Assembly: GCA_023454395.1 (NCBI GenBank)
Contig: JAEYFY010000444.1
Coordinates: forward strand, 1 to 7,399
DNA from: Pseudomonadota bacterium
Lineage (GTDB): Bacteria > Pseudomonadota > Gammaproteobacteria > Enterobacterales > Enterobacteriaceae
Reading direction: 5' to 3'
DNA: 7,399 nt
Part shown: piece by piece, positions 1 to 7,399 of the stretch
How positions within the stretch are numbered: position 1 is the first letter of the stretch
Layout: every line of letters begins with the position of its first letter
Translations under genes and position numbers: made by a program
Notes under the pieces: model-generated
The model's database searches: none
The model's input: the letters and a program-made list of their open reading frames with translations, nothing else
Told to the model about the DNA's origin: nothing

Positions 1-133
<133 letters not shown>

Positions 134-175
134 TCACTACCATTAAAACGTATATGATTTTGCTTGTTGAAACTC

Positions 176-203
176 ATTATACTGTATAATCATACAGTAT
201 CAA
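176..203 (-). promoter_or_regulatory. recA sigma-70 promoter
   Basis: Read on the minus strand there is a -35 TTGATA (203-198), a 16-bp spacer and a perfect -10 TATAAT (181-176), so transcription should start near 169-170 and give a leader of roughly 70 nt before the recA ATG. The arrangement closely resembles the E. coli recA promoter. The -35 element begins one base past the pncC stop codon (207-205). The start site is inferred from spacing only. Confidence 0.9.
180..199 (-). promoter_or_regulatory. LexA (SOS) box of recA
   Basis: The 20-bp palindrome reads TACTGTATGATTATACAGTA on the minus strand and carries the LexA signature CTGT-N8-ACAG with good flanks. It fills the spacer and overlaps the ends of both the -35 and -10 elements, so bound LexA would block RNA polymerase directly. 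It differs from the E. coli recA box, as I remember it, only in the central bases. It is the only full CTGT-N8-ACAG site I found in the window. Confidence 0.95.
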
Positions 204-204
204 G

Positions 205-711
205 TTAATTATTAATAATTTCTTTAAGGATTGATTTTAAAGAAAAAATAACAGATTCAGCTCTTACTTGCTCTCGTGAACCACTGAATATACAGTGTTT
301 TGCCGTCGTTTGAATACCTGTGGGTTTTCTCATTGCAAAGCCAAACCAAACTAAACCAACAGGTTTTTCTTCGCTACCACCACCAGGACCAGCAATACCG
401 CTAACAGACACTGCAAAATCTGCATTGGCGGCTATCAGTGCGCCTTTAGCCATTTGAAGAACAACTTCCTCACTCACCGCGCCGTATTTAAGCAAAGTTT
501 GTTCATCAACACCTATCATTTCATGCTTTGCTTCATTGCTATATGTTACAAAGCCACGGTGATAATATTCAGAACTTCCGGCAATATCAGTAATAACTTT
601 CGCAATCCATCCACCAGTGCAAGATTCAGCGGTTGTTATCGTGCTCTTCTTTTCAAGTAACGCTTTACCCATCTCAATACTTAGGTGGGTCATTTCATCG
701 TAATTTATCAT
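205..711 (-). CDS. pncC: Nicotinamide-nucleotide amidohydrolase PncC (CinA C-terminal family)
   Basis: PncC is a cytoplasmic enzyme that deamidates nicotinamide mononucleotide to nicotinate mononucleotide, recycling the NMN left by NAD-dependent DNA ligase. The 168-residue protein is a stand-alone CinA C-terminal domain, without the N-terminal MoCF-like domain of full CinA, and has the usual length for E. coli PncC (formerly YgaD). Visible family motifs are AESCTGG (residues 28-34, whose Ser30 is probably the nucleophile), YSNEAK (57-62), GAVSEE (77-82) and SGIAGPGGG (104-112), followed by EEKPVGLVWF. Met1 is chosen because it matches the family N-terminus and an in-frame TGA lies just upstream, but no Shine-Dalgarno is well placed: AGAGG (726-730) is 14 nt away. 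Met7 (693-691) is an alternative. lplT ends 36 bp upstream and recA follows. Confidence 0.95.
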   Translation of the reverse strand: MINYDEMTHLSIEMGKALLEKKSTITTAESCTGGWIAKVITDIAGSSEYYHRGFVTYSNEAKHEMIGVDEQTLLKYGAVSEEVVLQMAKGALIAANADFAVSVSGIAGPGGGSEEKPVGLVWFGFAMRKPTGIQTTAKHCIFSGSREQVRAESVIFSLKSILKEIINN

Positions 712-747
712 TAAGGTTCATCTAACCTCTATTCTAAATCTCACTGT

Positions 748-1947
748 TTAAGATTTCTTTCTGGTGCAATCCCATAACCATAGACCACCAATTGCTAGGG
801 CAAAAATAGCACCAAACCCAATTCCGATAGCAACAACAGAGACACCAATGCTTGTCACCAGTGAGAACAATCCAAGCATTAATAGCATTGCCGTATTTTC
901 ACCTAAGTTTTGTACAGCAATAGCATTACCAGCACCAACACTGTGCTTTCCTTTGTCTTGTAATAGCGCATTCAATGGCACGACAAAGAAACCACCAAAA
1001 ATACCGATAATGATAAGAATTAGGTAAGATGGAATAATTGAGGTTTGCAATGAGAAGTAAACAACACCAAGACCAATTAAAATACCGGCAGGCATACAGC
1101 GACGCACTGTTTTCAGTGTTACAAATTTAGCGGCAAGCCCCGCACCGACCACAATACCAATGGCAACCATCGCATTTAATATAGTCGGTGTCGTATTATC
1201 AGTCATACCTAAAGCAATAGGCACCCACTGAACAAGTAAAAAACGCAATGTAACCCCAGCGCCCCAAAACATGCTGGTTCCCACTAAAGAAAAGCGGCTT
1301 TCTTTATCAGCCCATAAGGTACGCGTTGCCTCAAGAAACTGTGTGAACATTTTTTTAATGTTCCAACCTCGCCCGATTTGAGCCGCTGATAATTTGGGTA
1401 TACTAAAGTTAACAAATACCGCTAAAGCATACATTGCAGCGCAAACACCTAATGCAAGCACAATGCTCCAATCTGAGAGCAAACCACCAATCACTGAACC
1501 TAATAAAATAGCAGCAATCGTTGATGCTTCCATTAAACCATTAGCTTTTACTAAGCGTTCGCCATCAGTAAGTTCGCCTAAAATGCCATATTTAGCAGGA
1601 GAATAAACAGCAGCACCAATTCCCACTAAGGCATAACCAAGGAAAGGATCAGAGCCGACACAGATAAGAAATGCGCCTACAAATTTTAAAAGGTTACCAC
1701 TGAGCATAACCCTACCCTTAGGGTTACGATCAGCAAACTGCCCGACAAAAGGCGCTAAAAGAATAAAAGCCAGCACAAAGACCATTTGTAAAACAGGTTG
1801 GCTCCACTCTGGATAAAGTGCCGATTTAAACTGAGCGAGGATCGCAAACAATAATGCATTGTCAGCAAAAGCAGAAAGAAATTGCGATATCAATACCGCT
1901 TTCATTCCTCTACTCATTAAAGGAGGCTGGCTAATATTCTCTGACAT
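748..1947 (-). CDS. lplT: Lysophospholipid transporter LplT
   Basis: LplT is an inner-membrane major facilitator superfamily protein that flips lysophospholipids, mainly lysophosphatidylethanolamine, to the cytoplasmic leaflet, where Aas re-acylates them. The 399-residue product has about twelve hydrophobic segments and no cleavable signal. Recognisable conserved stretches are [13 protein letters not shown] (residues 22-34, with Asp29 equivalent to E. coli Asp30), the MFS motif-A-like [12 protein letters not shown] (69-80), [16 protein letters not shown] (111-126) and [19 protein letters not shown] (133-151). The E. coli protein is 397 residues. Its ATG shares one base with the aas stop codon (TAATG at 1949-1945), and AGGA lies 9 nt upstream inside the end of aas, so the two genes should be translationally coupled and co-transcribed. 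Confidence 0.96.
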   Translation of the reverse strand: MSENISQPPLMSRGMKAVLISQFLSAFADNALLFAILAQFKSALYPEWSQPVLQMVFVLAFILLAPFVGQFADRNPKGRVMLSGNLLKFVGAFLICVGSDPFLGYALVGIGAAVYSPAKYGILGELTDGERLVKANGLMEASTIAAILLGSVIGGLLSDWSIVLALGVCAAMYALAVFVNFSIPKLSAAQIGRGWNIKKMFTQFLEATRTLWADKESRFSLVGTSMFWGAGVTLRFLLVQWVPIALGMTDNTTPTILNAMVAIGIVVGAGLAAKFVTLKTVRRCMPAGILIGLGVVYFSLQTSIIPSYLILIIIGIFGGFFVVPLNALLQDKGKHSVGAGNAIAVQNLGENTAMLLMLGLFSLVTSIGVSVVAIGIGFGAIFALAIGGLWLWDCTRKKS

Positions 1948-4112
1948 TAGTTATTTTCCTGTTCAGCAAGTTTTTTTAATGAGACAAAATCCGTTTTCCC
2001 ACTTCCTAAAACAGGAATTTCTTTGATAAAACGAATATCCTTTGGTACAGCAATTTCAGCAACACCTTCCGATTTTGCTAATGCTGACAGCGTACTACGA
2101 TCTAATTGCTTATCGGTTGTGAACAGAACTAATGATTCGCCTCGACGTTTATCACTTATTGTCACAACAGCGTGATCACCTTTAGATGCTTTACGTGCAA
2201 GTTGCTCAACACCTTCAAGAGAAACCATTTCACCCGCAATTTTTGCAAAGCGTTTTACGCGCCCTTTAATAGTACAAAAACCTTCGCTATCAATAGCAAC
2301 AATATCACCAGTGTCGTACCAACCTTCTTCGTCAATACCTTCAGCATTGGTTGCAACAGGGATTTCCAGTTTTTCAGGTGATTCTACTCGTAAGTATCCC
2401 ATCATTACGTTAGGGCCACGAAGTTGTAGCCTACCGCCTTCGGTAATACCCTTCATTGGAATTAAACGCCCTTCCATACCTGGTAATAAACGCCCTACTG
2501 TATGAGCTTTGGCACTCATAGGCACGTTGATTGACACAACGGGTGCGCATTCTGTTACGCCATAACCTTCTAAAATACGAATACCGAATTTCTCTTGCCA
2601 TAAAACACGAGTTGATTCAGAGAGCTTTTCAGCCCCAGCAACTACATATCTCACTCTGGCAAAATCATAAGGATGGGCAAATTTTCCGTAGTTTCCTAAA
2701 AAGGTTGATGTACCAAATAACACCGTACAGTTTTGGTCATAGACTAATTCAGGTACGACTCGATAGTGTAATGGGCTTGGATAAAGAAAAACGCGCGCTC
2801 CCAGACAAATTGGCGTTAGCAAGCAAGCTGTTAAACCAAAGGCATGAAATAACGGCAATGCTGACATAAATTTGTCTTTCGGTGAAAAATCAGCAATAGC
2901 GCGAATTTGCTCAACGTTAGCCAATAAACTTGAATGGCTGTGAACAACACCTTTAGGCGTTCCTTCAGAGCCTGATGTAAATAGAATAACGGCTGCATCA
3001 TGAGCATCTTGCGGTAACATCGCTTTTTTAGGCGTAATGAGATGTTTGAAGATCCAGCGTTTATCTTCACTGGTGACAGTATCTTTTAGATCCTCAAGAT
3101 AAATCCAATTAGCTTCTGGGGTTTGCTCAGGAATATGTAATAAATTCCCTTTTTCTAAAAACTGGCGTGATGTAAAGATAGTTTTGATTGATGCGGCTTT
3201 CATCGCATTTTGTACACCTAAACTCCCTGCCGTGTAGTTAAGCATTGCCACAACACGTTGACGCATTGTTGCACCTAATAGTGCAGCCGCAGTTACTGTT
3301 GTATTTGGAAGCAGTAAACCTATACGCTCTTTCGGCTCAGTGTAGCGCTCAATCAATCGACTGATCCCTAACGTTTTTTTCAGTAAACCTTGATAGGAAT
3401 CTTCTTTTAGGTTGATATCAGAAATTAGCGGACTAAATCGACCATATTGAGACATTGCCTGTAAAAATGCTTCATACAGCGTGATATTAAGACGTGTTTG
3501 CATGATGGCTTCCATCATGATGTCACGCATGGCTTCACCTGCTAATCGGCGACGCTCAGAAGATTTTTCAGCTTTTGGCATCGGCAAATCAACAGCAGGA
3601 AGCACCTTGATAGTGATTTTAGGAAAGAATTGAGACTTTACGCGTAAGCTTTTACGTATTCGTGAAAAATAGCTAAATTCAGCCCCTTCAATTCTAACAG
3701 GAACAACTTTAGCACCTGATTTTGCGGCAATAAAAGCAGCACCCTCATAAATTTTCATCAAACCATTTGTTACTGTGATCCTTCCTTCTGGGAAAATCAC
3801 AACCGGACGCCCCTTATCCACTTCTTTAACTAACTGGCGCACTGCCATTGGGTTAGCGGGATCTAAAGGTACGATATCGGCATAACGACCTAACCATTTT
3901 GTCGTTTTTGCAGAAGCAACAGAGGTATAAACAGCAAATACAGGATTAATAGGTAGGAATAAACGTAATAATATACCGTCAATAAAAGAAGTGTGATTTG
4001 GCGTAATTATACATTTTTCATATTGTGAAAACTGGTTAACAAGTCCTTCAATTCTTATTCTAAATAAGAATTTAAATAGTGTTTTAAAAAACGCTATCAA
4101 CATCATATCCAT
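1947..4112 (-). CDS. aas: Bifunctional 2-acylglycerophosphoethanolamine acyltransferase / acyl-ACP synthetase Aas
   Basis: Aas is an inner-membrane enzyme that activates free fatty acid onto bound acyl carrier protein with ATP and passes it to the 1-position of 2-acyl lysophosphatidylethanolamine. The 721 residues hold two domains. The N-terminal acyltransferase (about 10-200) has NHTSFID (39-45, the HX4D motif His40/Asp45) and FPEGR (107-111). The C-terminal AMP-forming synthetase (about 225-715) has the P-loop-like [11 protein letters not shown] (378-388), GYGVTE (516-521), YDTGD (599-603) and the distal lysine Lys706 in GSGKTDF. The E. coli protein is 719 residues. The start is uncertain: ATGs at codons 1, 3 and 4 are close together, family alignment favours codon 4 (MLIAFFK, 4103), and no strong Shine-Dalgarno decides. 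It is upstream of and coupled to lplT. Confidence 0.96.
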   Translation of the reverse strand: MDMMLIAFFKTLFKFLFRIRIEGLVNQFSQYEKCIITPNHTSFIDGILLRLFLPINPVFAVYTSVASAKTTKWLGRYADIVPLDPANPMAVRQLVKEVDKGRPVVIFPEGRITVTNGLMKIYEGAAFIAAKSGAKVVPVRIEGAEFSYFSRIRKSLRVKSQFFPKITIKVLPAVDLPMPKAEKSSERRRLAGEAMRDIMMEAIMQTRLNITLYEAFLQAMSQYGRFSPLISDINLKEDSYQGLLKKTLGISRLIERYTEPKERIGLLLPNTTVTAAALLGATMRQRVVAMLNYTAGSLGVQNAMKAASIKTIFTSRQFLEKGNLLHIPEQTPEANWIYLEDLKDTVTSEDKRWIFKHLITPKKAMLPQDAHDAAVILFTSGSEGTPKGVVHSHSSLLANVEQIRAIADFSPKDKFMSALPLFHAFGLTACLLTPICLGARVFLYPSPLHYRVVPELVYDQNCTVLFGTSTFLGNYGKFAHPYDFARVRYVVAGAEKLSESTRVLWQEKFGIRILEGYGVTECAPVVSINVPMSAKAHTVGRLLPGMEGRLIPMKGITEGGRLQLRGPNVMMGYLRVESPEKLEIPVATNAEGIDEEGWYDTGDIVAIDSEGFCTIKGRVKRFAKIAGEMVSLEGVEQLARKASKGDHAVVTISDKRRGESLVLFTTDKQLDRSTLSALAKSEGVAEIAVPKDIRFIKEIPVLGSGKTDFVSLKKLAEQENN

Positions 4113-4209
4113 ATCTCATTTTGCTATAATTAGCCTTACTATAAATAGGATGTGACGAAAATAAAATAGATGTTCCCTGTTTTATCCTTTATATCAGACG
4201 ATTGCTTAA

Positions 4210-4740
4210 TTATTTCGTGAGTTTTGCGAGGATTGCCTCAATAATTTCATTTATCGGTAATCCCGCATCAACAATGATATCAGCACATTGCAAATATAAA
4301 GGTTCACGTTTAGTCAAAACGTCATTCATTTCTGAAACTAACGTTTTACCTGTCAAACTCGGTCTTTGTGCGTCATTTGGATCTTGGGATAAACGCTCAA
4401 CTAAAGTTTCAAGAGATGCCTGTAAATAAATAATAACACCTGAAGATTTCATATAAGCACGATTTTGATCTGCTAAAATCATCCCACCACCTGTTGAGAT
4501 AACTTGGTTAGGCTGGCTAACTTGGACTAATGCATCTGATTCAGTTTGACGAAAAAAATCCCAACCTTTCTCTTGAACCATCGAAGATATAGTTTGTTGA
4601 TATTTTTGGGTTATCCAATCATCCGTATCAATAAATCTATAATCTAAAGTGAGGGAAAGTGCTTTACCTACTGTTGTTTTTCCTGCACCTCTAGGTCCGA
4701 TAAGGTAAATTGTACTATCCATAAAATGCACTATCTCCAT
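4210..4740 (-). CDS. aroL: Shikimate kinase II (AroL)
   Basis: Shikimate kinase transfers the gamma-phosphate of ATP to the 3-hydroxyl of shikimate, a step of the chorismate pathway to aromatic amino acids, in the cytoplasm. The 176-residue P-loop protein shows the Walker A GPRGAGKT (15-22), the shikimate-binding DTD (38-40) and Arg64 (FFRQTES), GGG (84-86), the lid arginine in QRPSLTGK (Arg126) and the C-terminal KREPLY arginine (Arg145). The LIGPRG start and SLTGK lid resemble E. coli AroL more than AroK. The ATG at 4740 has AAGGGA 7 nt upstream. Met7 (4722) aligns with the E. coli start but has only a distant GGAG, so the start is unsettled. A probable TyrR operator lies just upstream, which also fits AroL rather than the constitutive AroK. 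aas follows after 97 bp. Confidence 0.95.
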   Translation of the reverse strand: MEIVHFMDSTIYLIGPRGAGKTTVGKALSLTLDYRFIDTDDWITQKYQQTISSMVQEKGWDFFRQTESDALVQVSQPNQVISTGGGMILADQNRAYMKSSGVIIYLQASLETLVERLSQDPNDAQRPSLTGKTLVSEMNDVLTKREPLYLQCADIIVDAGLPINEIIEAILAKLTK

Positions 4741-4760
4741 AGTGTGTTCCCTTTTAGGGG

Positions 4761-4778
4761 TGTAATTAAAAATTTACA
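4761..4778 (-). promoter_or_regulatory. Probable TyrR box upstream of aroL
   Basis: On the minus strand this reads TGTAAA-TTTTTA-ATTACA and matches the TyrR consensus TGTAAA-N6-TTTACA at 11 of 12 defined positions, including the key G and C at positions 2 and 17. It lies 20 bp upstream of the aroL ATG at 4740. E. coli aroL is known to be repressed by TyrR with tyrosine, so the context fits. A weak candidate promoter is TTGTTA (4815-4810), a 17-bp spacer and CATACT (4792-4787); it would start near 4780 and put the box just downstream of the start. I saw no second good TyrR box and no TrpR operator. Confidence 0.75.
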
Positions 4779-4780
4779 TA

Positions 4781-4804
4781 CTGTAAAGTATGAAATATCA
4801 TACC
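4781..4804. repeat. Nested inverted repeats in the aroL control region
   Basis: On the minus strand GTATGA-TATT-TCATAC is followed at once by an overlapping CATACT-TTAC-AGTATG, so the middle CATAC can pair with either flank. The array sits between the proBA terminator and the TyrR-like box and covers the place where the aroL promoter must be. It could be a second operator, two alternative RNA hairpins, or chance in AT-rich DNA. The bounds are approximate. Confidence 0.45.
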
Positions 4805-4813
4805 TGATGTAAC

Positions 4814-4849
4814 AAAAAAATAAAGCCACACTTTAGAAAAGTATGGCTT
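4814..4849 (-). terminator. Intrinsic terminator of proBA
   Basis: On the minus strand AAGCCATACTTT-TCT-AAAGTGTGGCTT forms a 12-position stem (one T-G wobble) with a 3-nt loop, followed by TA and seven Ts (4820-4814). It begins about 18 nt after the proA stop codon, the expected place for a rho-independent terminator. The plus-strand version has a C-A mismatch in place of the wobble and a shorter T-rich tail, so it should work poorly in that direction. Confidence 0.93.
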
Positions 4850-4867
4850 ATTTAATCATCTTAACAC

Positions 4868-6121
4868 TTAGCTACGAATTGTATTATCACCGTAACCAAT
4901 CCATTTATAGGTCGTTAGGGCATCTAATCCCATTGGCCCTCTGGCATGTAATTTCTGTGTACTAACAGCAACCTCGGCACCTAAACCGAATTGTCCACCA
5001 TCAGTAAAACGTGTACTTGCATTAACATACACAGCAGCAGAATCAACTTGGCGAACAAAGCGATCAGCATTAGCGATAGATTGCGTTAAAATAGCATCAG
5101 AGTGCGCAGTACCATAACGGCGAATATGGCTAATAGCCTCAGTTAACCCACTCACTACTTCTACGTTTAAATCAAGTGATAACCATTCATCGCAATAATC
5201 TGCATCTTTCACATCAACAACAATCGCTCCGCCTTTTTTCAGCCCTGCCGATGCCTTCTCACTTGCATGCAAAGTCACCTTTTGAGCCGCCATAGCATCA
5301 CTTAGCTGTGGTAAAAATAGATCTGCAATATTTTCGTGTACTAAGAGCGTTTCTAAAGAGTTACACGCGCTTGGACGTTGTACTTTCGCATTTACGATAA
5401 CCGTTAATGCTTTTTCTAAATCCGCACTTTCATCCACAAAAGTATGACAAACACCGATGCCACCAGTAATAACGGGAATAGTTGATTGTTCACGGCAAAG
5501 TTTATGTAATCCTGCGCCACCTCGTGGAATAAGCATATCAATATACTCATCCATTTTTAGCATTTTAGTGACTAATTCGCGATCAGACTTATCAATCGCC
5601 TGAATAGCACCAGCAGGAATACCACATTTTTCTAATGCTTGTTGAATAACCGCAACAACCGCTTGGTTAGTATGATGGGTCTCTTTTCCACCACGAAGAA
5701 TAGCAGCATTACCCGTTTTCAAACATAAAGAAGCGACATCAATTGTGACATTAGGACGAGCTTCATAAATAACACCCACAACACCCAACGGCACACGACG
5801 ACGCTCTAAACGTAAACCACTATCTAGCATACGCCCATCAATAACTTGACCCACGGGATCTTCTAAACGGCACACTTGTCGTACATCATCTGCAATTGCT
5901 TTTAAACGTGCAGAATTAAGTAATAAACGATCAAGCATAGCGGCATTGATGTTAGCTTCGCGAGCGGCTTGCATATCTTTTTCATTTGCTGCAAGAATTG
6001 AAGCTTCTTGTTGTTCTAATAAATCAGCCATCACTAATAATGCCTGATTTTTTTGCTCTGTTGATAGTTGAGCTAAATGCCAAGATGCCTCTCTTGCCGA
6101 TTTACCCATTTGTTCTAACAT
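4868..6121 (-). CDS. proA: Gamma-glutamyl phosphate reductase (glutamate-5-semialdehyde dehydrogenase) ProA
   Basis: ProA reduces L-glutamyl 5-phosphate with NADPH to glutamate 5-semialdehyde, which cyclises on the way to proline; it acts in the cytoplasm, presumably close to ProB because the intermediate is labile. The 417 residues equal the E. coli length. The aldehyde dehydrogenase-like fold is shown by [22 protein letters not shown] (about 116-137), RGGKE (143-147), [16 protein letters not shown] (198-213), TGGIGVCH (219-226) and the catalytic cysteine Cys253 in QRPSACN (248-254). The C-terminal block from [18 protein letters not shown] to LTTYKWIG is intact. The ATG at 6121 has a strong Shine-Dalgarno 7 nt upstream that includes the proB stop codon, so the two cistrons are tightly linked. 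An intrinsic terminator follows. Confidence 0.98.
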   Translation of the reverse strand: MLEQMGKSAREASWHLAQLSTEQKNQALLVMADLLEQQEASILAANEKDMQAAREANINAAMLDRLLLNSARLKAIADDVRQVCRLEDPVGQVIDGRMLDSGLRLERRRVPLGVVGVIYEARPNVTIDVASLCLKTGNAAILRGGKETHHTNQAVVAVIQQALEKCGIPAGAIQAIDKSDRELVTKMLKMDEYIDMLIPRGGAGLHKLCREQSTIPVITGGIGVCHTFVDESADLEKALTVIVNAKVQRPSACNSLETLLVHENIADLFLPQLSDAMAAQKVTLHASEKASAGLKKGGAIVVDVKDADYCDEWLSLDLNVEVVSGLTEAISHIRRYGTAHSDAILTQSIANADRFVRQVDSAAVYVNASTRFTDGGQFGLGAEVAVSTQKLHARGPMGLDALTTYKWIGYGDNTIRS

Positions 6122-6128
6122 CAGAAGG

Positions 6129-6135
6129 CTCCTTA
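6129..6135 (-). promoter_or_regulatory. proA ribosome binding site overlapping the proB stop
   Basis: TAAGGAG on the minus strand contains the proB stop codon (TAA, 6135-6133) and a near-ideal Shine-Dalgarno, 7 nt before the proA ATG. A ribosome ending proB covers the proA initiation site, which fits coupled translation and matched amounts of the two enzymes. It also fixes the proA start. Confidence 0.85.
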
Positions 6136-7236
6136 GCTAACAATCATATCATCACGATGCACAGCAACACTGCCATACTCGTAACCTAAAATTTGACTAA
6201 TTTCTTGTGAATGGTGTCCTGCGATTAGACGCAGTGCATCACTGTTATAGTGTGCAACACCATGAGCAAGATCTTTACCTTGTAAACTTTGAATGCGGAT
6301 AACACATCCACGCGAGAAATCGCCTTTAATTTCTTTGATACCTTTTGGTAAAAGGGAGCTACCTTTTTCTTTAATTGCGTTTTCAGCCCCTTCATCAACC
6401 ACAATCACACCAGCAATTGGCGCACCAAAGATCCACCGCTTACGCGCTTCTAATGGGCTTTGTAAGCCATGGAATAACGTTCCAACAGGTTCATTATTGA
6501 TAACTTTTGCGATAACTTCAGGTTGTACGCCTGCGGCGATAACAACATCAATACCCGCACGACCTGCAACGGTTGCTGCTTGCAGTTTTGTTGCCATACC
6601 ACCCGTACCTAAACCTGATACGCTATCACCTGCCATTTGGCGTAACTCATCATTGATATCAAAAACTTCTGGGATCAATTTAGCATCTGGGTTACTGCGA
6701 GGATCAGCCGTATAAAGCCCTTCAATATCCGTCAGTAATAACAGTTTATCTGCACCGCCTAAAATAGCCGCTAATGCTGATAAATTATCATTATCACCCA
6801 CTTTAATTTCCGCGGTAGCAACAGCATCATTTTCATTGATAACGGGGATAATATGGTTATCTAACAGTGCATGTAATGTATCACGCGCATTTAGGAAACG
6901 TTCTCTATCTTCAATATCGGCACGCGTTAATAGCATTTGACCAATATGAATACCATAAATGGCAAATAACTGTTTCCATACTTGAATTAAAGCGCTTTGC
7001 CCCACAGCAGCAAGCAACTGTTTAGAAGCAATAGTTGCGGGCAAATCAGGATAATTCAAATACTCACGCCCTGCGGCAATTGCACCTGAAGTAACAATGA
7101 TAATCCGATGCCCTTTTTCGTGTTGTTTGGCACATTGGCGAACCAGCTCCACAATATGAGACTGATCCAGACGTCGTGAACCACCAGTAAGTACACTTGT
7201 CCCTAATTTAACAACCAGCGTTTGGCTGCTACTCAT
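6133..7236 (-). CDS. proB: Glutamate 5-kinase ProB
   Basis: ProB phosphorylates L-glutamate to L-glutamyl 5-phosphate with ATP, the committed and proline-inhibited first step of proline synthesis in the cytoplasm. From the ATG at 7236 the protein is 367 residues, the E. coli length. With this start the residues known to matter in the E. coli enzyme fall at the same numbers: Lys10, Ser50, Asp137, Asn149, Asp150 and Lys217. The amino acid kinase domain (about 1-255) shows [30 protein letters not shown] and [11 protein letters not shown]-terminal PUA domain (about 276-350) follows, with GSSLLPKGI and FSRGCVIRI. An in-frame ATG four codons upstream (7248) would add MVNV; neither start has a strong Shine-Dalgarno. 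proB heads the proBA operon, and proA begins 11 bp after its stop. Confidence 0.97.
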   Translation of the reverse strand: MSSSQTLVVKLGTSVLTGGSRRLDQSHIVELVRQCAKQHEKGHRIIIVTSGAIAAGREYLNYPDLPATIASKQLLAAVGQSALIQVWKQLFAIYGIHIGQMLLTRADIEDRERFLNARDTLHALLDNHIIPVINENDAVATAEIKVGDNDNLSALAAILGGADKLLLLTDIEGLYTADPRSNPDAKLIPEVFDINDELRQMAGDSVSGLGTGGMATKLQAATVAGRAGIDVVIAAGVQPEVIAKVINNEPVGTLFHGLQSPLEARKRWIFGAPIAGVIVVDEGAENAIKEKGSSLLPKGIKEIKGDFSRGCVIRIQSLQGKDLAHGVAHYNSDALRLIAGHHSQEISQILGYEYGSVAVHRDDMIVS

Positions 7237-7279
7237 AACATTTACCATTCTTGTTGATTATTTAAAAAGATGATACACA

Positions 7280-7308
7280 GTTTTATCAGGAGAGAAGCGT
7301 TATGCCAA
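7280..7308 (-). promoter_or_regulatory. Candidate proBA promoter
   Basis: On the minus strand TTGGCA (7308-7303, five of six matches to the -35 consensus) is separated by 17 bp from TAAAAC (7285-7280, four of six matches to -10). A start near 7273 would leave a short leader before proB. The -35 lies inside the inverted repeat 7297-7320. This is the best-spaced pair I see in the gap, but the -10 is weak; a TATCAT nearby (7275-7270) has no good -35. Confidence 0.35.
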
Positions 7309-7320
7309 CTGACATAACGC
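7297..7320. repeat. Perfect 8-bp inverted repeat upstream of proB
   Basis: GCGTTATG and CATAACGC (plus strand 7297-7304 and 7313-7320) form a perfect 8-bp stem around an 8-nt loop. On the minus strand it is followed by TTCTCTCC and on the plus strand by AAAATC, so neither direction has the T run of an intrinsic terminator. It overlaps the candidate proB -35 and could be an operator or a transcript hairpin. Its function is not known to me. Confidence 0.55.
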
Positions 7321-7337
7321 AAAATCTATGAAAAGTT

Positions 7338-7358
7338 GCCCTAACACAAAATTAGGGC
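7338..7358 (-). terminator. Possible weak terminator of the gene preceding proB
   Basis: On the minus strand GCCCTAA-TTTTGTG-TTAGGGC is a perfect 7-bp stem with a 7-nt loop, followed by AACTTTTC. The T run is short, so termination would be weak. The upstream arm contains the TAA stop codon of the frame that ends at 7352. The plus strand has no T tail, so minus is the only sensible orientation. Confidence 0.45.
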
Positions 7359-7399
7359 TGAATGGGAAGAGGAAATTTGTTCATTTTTTCATCTGGAAT
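7352..7399 (-). CDS. C-terminal tail of an unidentified gene (cut by window edge)
   Basis: Reading leftwards from the right edge, one minus-strand frame is open for 15 codons (IPDEKMNKFPLPIQP) and ends in TAA at 7354-7352; the other two minus frames close within a few codons. A gene ending here would fit the hairpin at the stop codon and the 115-bp gap before proB. I do not recognise the tail. In E. coli crl lies upstream of proBA in the same direction (with phoE between), so Crl is a guess from synteny only. Fifteen codons is too short to prove coding. Confidence 0.35.
   Translation of the reverse strand: MPDEKMNKFPLPIQP

Noticed and set aside
736..756. AAATCT / AGATTT inverted repeat after the lplT stop as a terminator
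   Set aside because: The stem is only 6 bp and AT-rich, has a 9-nt loop, and no T run follows on the minus strand.
2831..3070. 79-codon minus-strand open frame inside aas
   Set aside because: It lies wholly inside the aas coding region in another frame and resembles no family I know; it is a shadow of aas.
4778..4795. Possible second LexA box: a TACTGT half-site near the aroL control region
   Set aside because: Only one half is present; there is no ACAG at the required N8 spacing on either strand.
4850..4867. tRNA gene or phage attachment site after proA, as with thrW in E. coli
   Set aside because: No cloverleaf or tRNA-like sequence is present; the short gap leads straight into the proBA terminator.
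6293..6715. 140-codon plus-strand open frame opposite proB
   Set aside because: It is antisense to a highly conserved proB, has no ribosome binding site that I can see, and its product looks like a shadow of the real gene.

Overview
The window looks like core chromosome of an AT-rich member of the Enterobacterales. Every protein aligns along its length with its Escherichia coli counterpart as I remember it, the recA promoter and LexA site are of the E. coli type, and the base composition is visibly AT-rich (not computed). A Proteus/Providencia-like (Morganellaceae) host is the best guess, but that is inference from composition and gene content. I see no mobile element, CRISPR array, tRNA, rRNA, broken gene or sign of recent transfer.

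All genes read leftwards on the minus strand. From right to left: the last codons of an unidentified gene (7352-7399); a 115-bp regulatory gap with two hairpins; proB and proA (first two steps of proline synthesis), ended by a strong intrinsic terminator; aroL (shikimate kinase II) behind a probable TyrR operator; aas and lplT (membrane lysophospholipid salvage), joined by a TAATG stop/start overlap; pncC (NMN deamidase, pyridine nucleotide salvage); and the first 32 codons of recA behind a textbook SOS promoter.

The transcription units are probably proBA, aroL (possibly running on into aas), aas-lplT-pncC, and recA. No convincing terminator lies between aroL and aas, between lplT and pncC, or between pncC and recA, so read-through towards recA is possible. 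The clear control elements are the LexA box inside the recA promoter, the TyrR-box-like palindrome before aroL and the terminator after proA. In E. coli the pairs proBA, aroL, aas-lplT and pncC-recA lie at separate map positions, so their contiguity here is a lineage-specific gene order. Nothing in the window supports a new biological system; the points worth a second look are regulatory.
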